From positions 3,348,001 through 3,412,000 of the forward strand of contig NZ_CP026538.1 in assembly GCF_004135975.1 (NCBI RefSeq): a DNA stretch of 64,000 nt, read 5' to 3'. The notes under the pieces were generated by a model that worked only from the letters and a program-made list of their open reading frames with translations, searched no databases and was not told the origin of the DNA. This DNA is from Solidesulfovibrio carbinolicus. Its GTDB lineage: Bacteria; Desulfobacterota; Desulfovibrionia; Desulfovibrionales; Desulfovibrionaceae. A program made the translations under genes and the position numbers. Positions 16,880 through 25,523 of this stretch are shown here, one piece after another; positions within the stretch are counted from its first letter, which is position 1; the number at the start of each line of letters is the position of its first letter.

Positions 16880-17282
16880 GATGGGTCTTTTTATCCTCAG
16901 GGTTTTCGGCGTCTTGGCGCGACTTGCGCAAATCGATGCGCCGCTTTTGGATTTCCAGGACAAGCTTGTCGAGCCAGGCTTCCTGGCGCAGGGACAGCTC
17001 GCCAAAGGCCAACCCGGTCAGGCCGCCCTCGGCCCGCCGCACCACCCTGGCCGGCAACCCGTCGATAAGCTCCCGGGGGCCGATGCCAAGGGCCAGACGG
17101 CAGTCGCGGCCAACCGCGATCCGGGCCTCGGGATCGACCAGGGCCAGACCCGAGGCGCTGACGTCATGCACGACAAAGCCGTCCGCCTCGCCGTCCAGCC
17201 GGGCGACCAGGCCCCGCACCCGTTCGCGATGGGCGGCCCGCTTGCCGACCTCGCCTTCGAGTTCGAACGTCACGTCCATCAT
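16860..17282 (-). CDS. PilZ-domain protein (cyclic di-GMP binding)
   Basis: 140 residues. Residues about 15-95 carry the two PilZ binding motifs, RERVR (RxxxR) and DVSASG (DxSxxG). A charged, helical C-terminus follows (LRQEAWLDKLVLEIQKRRIDLRKSRQD). No N-terminal YcgR domain is present. AGGAG lies 7 bases before ATG 17282. It starts 10 bases after the motB stop and overlaps the biotin carboxylase start. Position next to the stator genes suggests a c-di-GMP brake or regulator of motility; this is inference from context. Confidence 0.82.
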   Translation of the reverse strand: MMDVTFELEGEVGKRAAHRERVRGLVARLDGEADGFVVHDVSASGLALVDPEARIAVGRDCRLALGIGPRELIDGLPARVVRRAEGGLTGLAFGELSLRQEAWLDKLVLEIQKRRIDLRKSRQDAENPEDKKTHRVDEKT

Positions 17283-17292
17283 ACCCCGTCTC

Positions 17293-18030
17293 CTAGTCGC
17301 CGATCCAACGTTCCAACACAAACTCCACGCGCTGGTTTCTGGCCCGGTGTTCTGGGGTGTCGTTGGGGTAGAGGGGTTCTAAATCAGCTAATCCGGTGGC
17401 TGTCAATCGGTTGGGCGGCATCCCCAGGGAGACCATGTAGCGCAAAACGGCAACGGCTCGCAATGACGAGATTTCCCAGTTGTCTCGGTAGCGGCTGCCG
17501 GCTCCGGGCGGTTCGTTGTCGGTAAACCCCCGAATGTTGATGCGCTCCCCTGCGGCCTTGATGAGGAAATCAAACAGGGTGCGAAGCTTGGCCTTGCCTT
17601 CGTCGGTGAGGTCCACCCCGTCCTTGGGGAAAAGCACCCCGGCCGGGAAGCCGATGGTGATCTTGCCGGCTTCCAGGGTGGCCGCCACCACACCCTCTAA
17701 TCCCTTGGACGAGACATAGGTGCGAAACTGGTCGTAGACGCGGCGCTGTTCGCCGATGATGCGTTGCTTGAGCTTGGCCTGTTCCACCAGCACGTTCATG
17801 TCGCCGGTGGAGATGGGGGCCATGGTGACGGCCTTGTCCTTGACGCCAAGAGCCGTTTTCACGGAAGTGAACGATTCCGAGAACTTCTTGACGTCCAGGC
17901 TCGACATGGAAAAGAGCATGATGAAAAAGCTCATGAGCAGCATCGACATGTCGGCCAGGGTGGTCAGCCACTCGCTGGGCGCTTCGGACTCCTCGATCTC
18001 CTCGTCGTAGTTGTCGTCATCTTCGGACAT
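17293..18030 (-). CDS. motB: Flagellar motor stator protein MotB (OmpA-like)
   Basis: 245 residues. A single membrane helix (about 27-47) carries the ion-binding Asp, D27 in TLADMSMLLMSFFIMLFSM. The C-terminal half is the OmpA peptidoglycan-binding domain (GFTDNEPPG, NWEISSLRAVAVLRYM, NRVEFVLE-type end NQRVEFVLERW). It forms the 5:2 stator with MotA. It overlaps motA by 14 bases. ATG 18030 is chosen because it opens the acidic cytoplasmic tail just after GGAG. Ion type (H+ or Na+) is not certain from sequence. Confidence 0.93.
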   Translation of the reverse strand: MSEDDDNYDEEIEESEAPSEWLTTLADMSMLLMSFFIMLFSMSSLDVKKFSESFTSVKTALGVKDKAVTMAPISTGDMNVLVEQAKLKQRIIGEQRRVYDQFRTYVSSKGLEGVVAATLEAGKITIGFPAGVLFPKDGVDLTDEGKAKLRTLFDFLIKAAGERINIRGFTDNEPPGAGSRYRDNWEISSLRAVAVLRYMVSLGMPPNRLTATGLADLEPLYPNDTPEHRARNQRVEFVLERWIGD

Positions 18031-18775
18031 TGCGGCGCTCCTTGGGGGCAATGAACGACGACAGCTTCTCGTAGACCAGACGGGGGTTGTTGTTTTGCAG
18101 GATGCACTTGGCCCCTTCGAAGATGATGTCGAGCTGATGGGCCTCGCTGATGGTGCGGGCGCGCAGCTTGCCGGCCACGGGCAGGAAAAACAGCGTGGAC
18201 AAAAGGGAGCCGTAAAAGGTGGTGATGATCGCCACGGCCATGGCCGGGCCGACGCTCTTGGGATCTTCCAGCCGGCCCAGCATCTGCACCAGGCCAATGA
18301 GGGTGCCGATCATGCCGAACGACGGCGCGAATCCGGCCAGGGACTTAAAGACCGCCTCGCCTACGGCATGGCGGCGTTTCATGGAGCTGATCTCGATGCG
18401 CACGGTTTCGCGGATAAGCGCCGGATCGGCGTTGTCGGCGATGAGCTGGCAGGCTTTTTTGAGGATGGCGTTGTCGGTCTGAATGTTCTCCAGGGCGAGC
18501 AAGCCCTCGCGGCGGCTGATCTCGGCGATGCGCACCATCATCTCCACCACTTCGGCGTCGCTGACCTTGCGCGAGGAAAAGATCTGCAGCATGGCCGAAA
18601 AGGCCTGCATCACTTCACGCACGGGAAAGGCCACGCACGTGGAGGCGATGGTGCCGCCAACGACGATCATGAGGCTTGGGATGTCGATGAACTCCCGCAG
18701 CGAACCGCCCATGAAAATGGCCCCGAGCACCAGGGAAATGCCCGACGCGAGGCCAAGAAACGTCCCGAGATCCAT
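18017..18775 (-). CDS. motA: Flagellar motor stator protein MotA
   Basis: 252 residues with four membrane helices: about 3-22 and 31-52, then 147-170 and 180-203 after a cytoplasmic loop. Conserved features include FAPSFGMIGTLIGLVQML and GPAMAVAIITTFYGSLLSTLFFLPVAGKL. Length and sequence are of the MotA/PomA type. It is the first gene of a minus-strand row with motB, PilZ and the carboxylase genes. It is divergent from punA; the promoter must lie in 18776-18886, where I saw no clear consensus. Confidence 0.93.
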   Translation of the reverse strand: MDLGTFLGLASGISLVLGAIFMGGSLREFIDIPSLMIVVGGTIASTCVAFPVREVMQAFSAMLQIFSSRKVSDAEVVEMMVRIAEISRREGLLALENIQTDNAILKKACQLIADNADPALIRETVRIEISSMKRRHAVGEAVFKSLAGFAPSFGMIGTLIGLVQMLGRLEDPKSVGPAMAVAIITTFYGSLLSTLFFLPVAGKLRARTISEAHQLDIIFEGAKCILQNNNPRLVYEKLSSFIAPKERRNVRR

Positions 18776-18886
18776 GTGTTGTGTCCGTATAGGGGCGGAT
18801 TGGGGGACTTTCGCGTCCGGGAAAGGCCTCCCCCTTCCCGACCGGCCGGCCCCATGCTACGACAAGCGGCAACAGGAGTCGTGTAT

Positions 18887-19711
18887 ATGGTTTACAATGA
18901 CGATGTAAAGCGTGCCGCCGACGCCGTCCAAAGCCGCCTGGGCGACATCCCGCCCGGTTGCGTGGGACTGGTCTCGGGCACGGGCCTGGGCGGTCTGGCC
19001 GCCGCCCTGGCCGAGCGCAAAGAGATGGCCGCCAGCGACATCCCGGGCTTCCCCCGCTCCACCGCCCCCAGCCACGCCGGAACCCTGGCCCTGGGCAACA
19101 TCGCCGGACGGCCGACGCTGCTGCTTTCCGGCCGCCTCCACCTCTACGAAGGGCACTCGCCGCGCGACGTGGCCTTTGGCGTGCGGCTGCTGGCCGGGCT
19201 TGGCGTGCGCGTCCTGGCGCTGACCAACGCTGCCGGCGCGCTGGACCCCCACTTCGCCGCCGGCGGCCTCATGCGGGTGACCGACCACATCAACCTGACC
19301 GGCCGCAACCCGCTGGTCGGCCCCAACGACGACGGAGCCGGACCGCGCTTCCCGGACATGAGCCAGGCCTACAGCCGCCGGCTGGGCGAAATCGCCGACG
19401 CCAAGGCCCTGGAGCTGGGGCTGCGCCTGGAACGCGGCGTCTACGCCGGGGTGCTCGGTCCCTGCCTCGAAACCCCGGCCGAAACCCGGATGCTGCGGCT
19501 GCTCGGGGCCGACGCCGTGGGCATGTCCACGGTCGCCGAAGTCATCGCCGCCCGCCACCTGGGCCTGGAAGTCCTCGTCATCTCCTGCCTGACCAACGTC
19601 AACCTGCCCGACTGCATGGCCGAAACCACCCTGGAAGACGTCCTGGCCACGGCCAAAAAAGCCGAGGCAGACCTGGCGAAGCTGATTAGCAACATTATTC
19701 CAGTTATTTAA
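18887..19711 (+). CDS. punA: Purine nucleoside phosphorylase (trimeric type)
   Basis: 274 residues. Phosphate and purine sites are visible: SGTGLGGLA, HLYEGHSPRDV, TNAAGALDP, and VGMSTVAEVIAARHLGLEVLVISCLTN. It cleaves inosine or guanosine with phosphate to free base and ribose-1-phosphate in purine salvage. ATG 18887 lies 8 bases after AGGAG; a GTG six bases earlier is too close to it. Divergent from motA. MTA phosphorylase is a close relative, but the length and CxETPAETRML block favour PNP. Confidence 0.9.
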   Translation: MVYNDDVKRAADAVQSRLGDIPPGCVGLVSGTGLGGLAAALAERKEMAASDIPGFPRSTAPSHAGTLALGNIAGRPTLLLSGRLHLYEGHSPRDVAFGVRLLAGLGVRVLALTNAAGALDPHFAAGGLMRVTDHINLTGRNPLVGPNDDGAGPRFPDMSQAYSRRLGEIADAKALELGLRLERGVYAGVLGPCLETPAETRMLRLLGADAVGMSTVAEVIAARHLGLEVLVISCLTNVNLPDCMAETTLEDVLATAKKAEADLAKLISNIIPVI

Positions 19712-19721
19712 GACATAAAGA

Positions 19722-19756
19722 TGCCTCCGGCGGCCAAAGGGGCTGAGCCCCTTTGG
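19722..19756 (+). repeat. Two-hairpin intergenic element, copy 4 (variant stem)
   Basis: Starts 10 bases after the punA stop. The head TGCCTCCGGCGGCC is unchanged but the stem is AAAGGGGC/GCCCCTTT with a TGA loop, so stem changes are compensated on both sides. The second hairpin is CCCC-ACC-GGGG (19761-19771). Confidence 0.75.
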
Positions 19757-19794
19757 AAACCCCACCGGGGTACTCTTTGGCTTTCCATGCGAAA

Positions 19795-19840
19795 AGGGCT
19801 GTTTTGGGCGCGAGGCTTTGCTCGCGCCCAAAACAGCCCT
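19795..19840. terminator. Perfect 20-bp hairpin between convergent genes
   Basis: Arms 19795-19814 and 19821-19840 are exact inverted repeats (AGGGCTGTTTTGGGCGCGAG and its complement) with loop GCTTTG, among the strongest stems in the window. It lies between two convergent repeat elements and between converging punA and the PqqD-like gene. It may act as a bidirectional terminator, though the flanking T-run is poor (CTTCTCTCTC). Confidence 0.55.
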
Positions 19841-19901
19841 CTTCTCTCTCGCGACGCCGCCCGCCGACGCCCTCCCCCGCCCAACCGACCATCCCCAAGT
19901 C

Positions 19902-19940
19902 GGGGGTCCGGGGGCCTGAGGCCCCCGGCCGCCGGAGGCA
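19902..19940 (-). repeat. Two-hairpin intergenic element, copy 5
   Basis: Minus-strand copy starting 9 bases after the stop of the PqqD-like gene: TGCCTCCGGCGGCC, GGGGGCC/GGCCCCC stem, then CCCCC followed by a GGGG run. It faces copy 4 across the 20-bp hairpin. Confidence 0.78.
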
Positions 19941-19949
19941 TTCCCCGCC

Positions 19950-21861
<1,912 letters not shown>

Positions 21862-21873
21862 GTTTTTTAAGAA

Positions 21874-21912
21874 GCCTCCGGCGGCCGGGGGCCTGAGGCC
21901 CCCGGACCCCCC
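21874..21912 (+). repeat. Two-hairpin intergenic element, copy 6
   Basis: Starts 12 bases past the glnB stop in the same direction: GCCTCCGGCGGCC, stem GGGGGCC/GGCCCCC, GGA and six Cs, followed after a short loop by GGGAGG able to pair with the Cs. Confidence 0.8.
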
Positions 21913-21994
21913 GCCTGGAAAACAGGGAGGCGATTTGACTTAGGTCATGTCGGGGTTGGGGCGGGGCTGGCAGGGTGGCGGCCGGAGGTTGCCC

Positions 21995-22606
21995 ATGCCC
22001 CACGCGCCCAATCCCGACCTGCCTATGGACGTCGCCGACGTCCTGGCAGCCATGCGCCAGCTCGGCGGCTATCTCGACGTCGCCCCGGACCAGGCCCTTA
22101 CCCTCTACCGCCTGGCCTATGCCCACGCCGCCGCCCGGCTGGCGACAGACGTTCCCGTGGCCGCCATCATGACCCCGGACGTCACCACGGCCGCGCCCGG
22201 CGACACGGTCCGCGACGCCACCCTGGCCATGGCCCGGGCCGGCGTATCCGGGCTGCCCGTGGTGGCGGGCGGCGCGGTGGTCGGCGTGCTGTCCGTAAAA
22301 GACGTGCTGCGCCTGCTCGGGCTGCCGCCCCAGTCCGGCCCGGCCGTCCTGGCCGCCCGGCTCCTCGACCCCGAAACCTGCCTCCACGAAACCGACCAGG
22401 CCGCCCTGGCCCACACTCCCGTGGCCCGGCTCATGGCCACTCCGGCCGTTGTCGTCGCCCCCGACACGCCCCGCTCCGAGGCCGCCCGGCTCATGGCCGG
22501 ACAGCGCATCAACCGCCTGCCGGTGGTGTATAAGGGCGTGCTTCGCGGCATCGTCAGCCGAGCGGACGTGGTGCGCTCCTGCCGGGGACTGGAGTGTCCG
22601 CTGTGA
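21995..22606 (+). CDS. Tandem CBS-domain protein
   Basis: 203 residues. Two CBS domains occupy about 50-115 (VAAIMTPDVTTAAPGDTVRDATLAMARAGVSGLPVV) and 135-200 (VARLMATPAVVVAPDTPRSEAARLMAGQRINRLPVV), forming a Bateman module that binds adenosine nucleotides. GGAGG is six bases before ATG 21995. Its stop overlaps the GTG start of the HPP membrane gene (GTGA), so the pair is translationally coupled and may regulate that transporter-like protein. Confidence 0.88.
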   Translation: MPHAPNPDLPMDVADVLAAMRQLGGYLDVAPDQALTLYRLAYAHAAARLATDVPVAAIMTPDVTTAAPGDTVRDATLAMARAGVSGLPVVAGGAVVGVLSVKDVLRLLGLPPQSGPAVLAARLLDPETCLHETDQAALAHTPVARLMATPAVVVAPDTPRSEAARLMAGQRINRLPVVYKGVLRGIVSRADVVRSCRGLECPL

Positions 22607-23139
22607 GCCTGCTGCAAAAAATGCGCGGCGCGGGCGTTTCCCCGCCCCGCGTGGGCGCGCCCGAAATCCTCTGGTCGTTTCTGGGGGCCTTGGGCGGCAT
22701 CGCCGCCGTGGCCTGGCTCCATGAACGCCTGGCCGATCCAGCCGGGCTGTCGCTGCTTATCGGTTCCTTCGGGGCCTCGGCCGTGCTCCTCTACGGCGCG
22801 CCGGCCAGTCCGCTGGCCCAGCCGCGAAACCTCATCGGCGGCCATGTACTTTCGGCCCTGGTCGGGGTCACGGTCCGGCTGACCATCGCCTCGCCGGACT
22901 GGCTGGCCTGCGCCGTGGCCGTGGCCGCGGCCATCGCGCTTATGCACGCCACCGGCACGCTGCATCCCCCGGGCGGGGCCACGGCCCTTATCGCCGTCAC
23001 CGGCGGCCCCAAGCTCCTGGCCCTGGGCTACCTCTATGCGCTGATCCCGGTGCTCTCCGGCGCGCTGGTCATGCTGGCCGTGGCCCTGGTCGCGGTCAAC
23101 GCCGTGCCGTCCCGGCGCTATCCCCTGTATTGGTGGTAG
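22603..23139 (+). CDS. HPP-family integral membrane protein
   Basis: 178 residues with four to five membrane helices. The HPP signature is visible as HATGTLHPPGGATALIAV. Family members have been linked to nitrite transport in cyanobacteria and plastids, but the substrate here is unknown. GTG 22603 has GGAG eight bases before it and overlaps the CBS gene stop. Many HPP proteins carry CBS domains in the same polypeptide; here they are separate but coupled genes, supporting a joint function. Confidence 0.85.
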   Translation: MSLLQKMRGAGVSPPRVGAPEILWSFLGALGGIAAVAWLHERLADPAGLSLLIGSFGASAVLLYGAPASPLAQPRNLIGGHVLSALVGVTVRLTIASPDWLACAVAVAAAIALMHATGTLHPPGGATALIAVTGGPKLLALGYLYALIPVLSGALVMLAVALVAVNAVPSRRYPLYWW

Positions 23140-23157
23140 GGCCACACGCCAAACACA

Positions 23158-23204
23158 ACGGCCCGCCAGGAAACCGATCCGGGCCGTCCGTTTGCTTGGC
23201 GGGC
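23158..23204. terminator. Overlapping hairpins after the HPP gene
   Basis: ACGGCCCG (23158-23165) pairs with CGGGCCGT (23180-23187); GCCCGCC (23161-23167) can instead pair with GGCGGGC (23198-23204). The region lies between convergent genes. The T-run is weak, so the terminator call is tentative. Confidence 0.4.
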
Positions 23205-23245
23205 AGCGGCTCAGGCCAAGGCCCGCCGCCGTCCGCGAAAAAAGG

Positions 23246-23794
23246 CTAAACAGAGGAAAGGTCGAGTTCAAAGCGCAGGTTGTCGCGATGCACGGTGTAG
23301 CGGTCGTCGGGCACACGCTCCGTGACCCGGAAGCCGGCCTTCTCGTACAGCCGGCGCGAGGCAGGCAGGCCGTCCACGGTCCACAAAAAGACTTTCAGAA
23401 AGCCCCGCTGCCTGCACCAGGACAAGGCTTCGGCCAACAGCGCCTTGCCGGCCCCGCAGCCGTGGCAGTCCGGGTCCACGATGAAAAACCGCAGCTGCGC
23501 CCCCTCGGGCAGACGCCGGCGGCCGTAAATGGCGATCATGCCGACAACCCGCCCGGCCTTGTGGGCCGAGAGCAACAGATCGTCGCCCTCGTCGTAGCCC
23601 TCGACGAATTCCGCAAACTCCCGGGCAATGAGCGACTCAAAAGGCGCGCCCGAACCCCAGGCCTCGGCGTAGTAGCGGCCATGCAGTTCAGCCGCCCGGC
23701 CGATAAGCCCCGGCTCATAGCCCCGACGGATTTCGATTCCCCCAACCGGCGGCCTGCTTCCGGGCGTCCCGGCGCTGACGGCTGCGCACGGCAT
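23246..23794 (-). CDS. GNAT-family N-acetyltransferase
   Basis: 182 residues. The acetyl-CoA binding motif A region is visible (AQLRFFIVDPDCHGCGAGKALLAEALSWCRQRG), followed by motif B (SRRLYEKAGFRVTER). The acceptor is unknown. GGAGG lies six bases before ATG 23794, and the start overlaps the TrmB-regulator stop by one base (TGATG), so the two genes form a coupled pair. Confidence 0.85.
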   Translation of the reverse strand: MPCAAVSAGTPGSRPPVGGIEIRRGYEPGLIGRAAELHGRYYAEAWGSGAPFESLIAREFAEFVEGYDEGDDLLLSAHKAGRVVGMIAIYGRRRLPEGAQLRFFIVDPDCHGCGAGKALLAEALSWCRQRGFLKVFLWTVDGLPASRRLYEKAGFRVTERVPDDRYTVHRDNLRFELDLSSV

Positions 23795-24600
23795 CACGCA
23801 CCTCCTGCGTAAGGTTTGGCCTCGGCCCACAGATGCTCGAAGGCCAGGCGCAGCATGGCGGCCACGCCCTGGTTGTGGATGACCACCGCCGTGAAGCTCG
23901 GCTGCCCCCCGGCCGGGTCCTGCATGGAGAGCAGCGTGGTCTCGTCGTCGAAACACTGCATTTTGAGCGGCAACATCGGGACCACCCGCAGATTAAGCCC
24001 CTGGGCGCAGAGTCCGGGCCACAGCCCGGACAACCCCGGCTCGTCGGCCACGCTCGCGTCGCACAGCGCCCGGTAGGCCAGCCCACGCCCCAGCGGCGCT
24101 TCCATGAACGCCTGGTTCTGGTCGTTTGAAAGGATCATCGGCCGCGTGATGGAGGACAGCACTTGCTTCTTGGCCGCCCGGGCCAGGGCCAGAGCGCGCT
24201 GGGCGATGCGGGTGGGGCCGCTTAAAACCTCGGCATAGGCCAACGGGTCGCTGCGGCCGCGCCCGCCGGCAAAAAGCGGCGTCAGGGCTTCGGTCAGGCG
24301 CGCCGCCGCCGCCTCGGCCTCCTGCTTTTGGCGCGCCAGAGCCGCCGCCCGCTCCCCGGCCAGCAGTTCCATGGCCACGGCCGGAGCCACGGCGCCGTAG
24401 GTGCGCGGCGAGCCGTCCCGGCTCTGGCACAGCCCCTTGGCCGCCAGCCCGGCCAGCACGTCATAGACCCGCTGACGCGGTATCGCCCCCCGCGCCGCCA
24501 CCTCGGCCGGCGTCAGTTCGGCCTGGCCGATAAGCGCCAGATAGGCCGCCGCCTCGTAGCTGGTCAGCCCCAGGGCGGCAAGTTCCTGCGCTTCGACCAT
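23794..24600 (-). CDS. TrmB-family transcriptional regulator
   Basis: 268 residues. The N-terminal TrmB winged helix is clear (LAALGLTSYEAAAYLALIGQAELTPAEVAARGAIPRQRVYDVLAGLAAKGL), followed by a coiled coil (AALARQKQEAEAAAARLTEAL) and an effector domain. TrmB proteins are sugar-responsive in Archaea; the ligand here is unknown. GGAGG precedes the ATG. A perfect palindrome sits inside its own promoter, so autoregulation is likely. The coupled GNAT gene suggests control of a modification or detoxification step. Confidence 0.85.
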   Translation of the reverse strand: MVEAQELAALGLTSYEAAAYLALIGQAELTPAEVAARGAIPRQRVYDVLAGLAAKGLCQSRDGSPRTYGAVAPAVAMELLAGERAAALARQKQEAEAAAARLTEALTPLFAGGRGRSDPLAYAEVLSGPTRIAQRALALARAAKKQVLSSITRPMILSNDQNQAFMEAPLGRGLAYRALCDASVADEPGLSGLWPGLCAQGLNLRVVPMLPLKMQCFDDETTLLSMQDPAGGQPSFTAVVIHNQGVAAMLRLAFEHLWAEAKPYAGGA

Positions 24601-24908
24601 ACGTCACCACCTCCTCGTGGCGACAAGACAACTAGCACCACTGGGCAGTGGTGTCAACAGCCCGCGACTTGCCAGACCGGCCGGCCGGGCGTAGAGCGGC
24701 CAAGACCCGGTACGCCAAGAGACCTGTCTCGACGTCCGGGCCTACTGTGTCGGCCGCCTCGCCCTGCCCGTCCCTTGCGCTTCCCGCGCCCGGCCGGACC
24801 GGACCTCCGGCCCTTGCCCGGGTTCGATGCGCCTCGCGCGCTCCTCCCCGCCGCCCGTTTGATTCAACGCTGTCGCCTGTCACGTCGCGGCAGTCGCAAG
24901 GACGCCTC
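24601..24908. other. Divergent intergenic region, TrmB regulator / YgjV-like
   Basis: 308 bases. It contains the TrmB promoter and palindrome (24635-24657) and a weak forward promoter, TTGCCA (24669-24674) with TAGAGC (24692-24697) at 17 bases. No open frame of note was seen. If the palindrome is an operator it could affect both genes. Confidence 0.45.
24635..24657 (-). promoter_or_regulatory. Promoter with perfect palindromic operator
   Basis: On the minus strand TTGACA (24657-24652) is followed, after 17 bases, by TAGTTG as a poor -10. The palindrome CACCACTG-GG-CAGTGGTG (24636-24653) fills the spacer. The position is ideal for a repressor and points to autoregulation by the TrmB protein. 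Confidence 0.65.
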
Positions 24909-25445
24909 ATGGATTTCACTTCCCCGGCCCAACTCGTGGGCTACCTCGCCTTCGTGCTCGGCGTCATCGCCTTCATCCAGCGCATCGACTGGAAGCTCAA
25001 AACGCTCATCGCCGTGGAATGCCTAGCCTATACCGTGCATTTCGCCATGCTCGGCAACAATGCGGCCTCGTTTTCCGCCGCCCTGTCCGCCGTGCGCATG
25101 TTCGTCTCGCTGAAAACCCGCTCGCCCTGGCTGGCCGGCTTCTTCCTGGCCGCCAACATCCTCGTCGGCATCTACCTGGCCCATGGCTGGACAGCCGTCT
25201 TCGCCATCGCCGCCGGCTGCTCCGGCACCTGGGCCGCGTTTTTCCTCTCTGGCCTGAAACTGCGCGGACTGCTCTTCTTCGCCACCCTGTGCTGGCTGTC
25301 CAACAACATCGCCACCGGCTCCATCGGCGGCACGCTGCTCGAAACCATCATCGCCCTGGTCAACGGCAACACCATGTGGCGACTGTGGCGGGCGCAGAAA
25401 GAGAAAGAGAAAGAGAAAGAGTGCCTCCGGCGGCCGGGGGCCTGA
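24909..25445 (+). CDS. YgjV-family inner-membrane protein
   Basis: 178 residues with about five membrane helices (for example LVGYLAFVLGVIAFI, WLAGFFLAANILVGIYLAHG, VFAIAAGCSGTWAAFFL). Resembles E. coli YgjV, whose function is unknown. The C-terminus is odd: four GAGAAA-type repeats encode QKEKEKEKE, and the last codons CLRRPGA and the stop lie within repeat element copy 7, so the element has supplied the gene's end. ATG 24909 follows AAGGA. Confidence 0.78.
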   Translation: MDFTSPAQLVGYLAFVLGVIAFIQRIDWKLKTLIAVECLAYTVHFAMLGNNAASFSAALSAVRMFVSLKTRSPWLAGFFLAANILVGIYLAHGWTAVFAIAAGCSGTWAAFFLSGLKLRGLLFFATLCWLSNNIATGSIGGTLLETIIALVNGNTMWRLWRAQKEKEKEKECLRRPGA

Positions 25446-25461
25446 GGCCCCCGGACCCCCC
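25422..25461 (+). repeat. Two-hairpin intergenic element, copy 7, overlapping a stop codon
   Basis: TGCCTCCGGCGGCC, GGGGGCC/GGCCCCC stem and CCCCCC, then TAGGTAAAGGGG. It overlaps the last codons and stop (25443-25445) of the YgjV-like gene. The purine lead seen before other copies here is the coding GAGAAA repeat. Confidence 0.8.
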
Positions 25462-25523
25462 AAATAGGTAAAGGGGAAGCGGCGGGAACGCGGCGAGGGA
25501 CGGGAAGACGGCCGGGAGGCCGA

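Noticed and set aside
25395-25421. Phase-variable GAGAAA tract
   Set aside because: The repeat unit is six bases, so copy changes keep the frame; it cannot act as an on/off switch.
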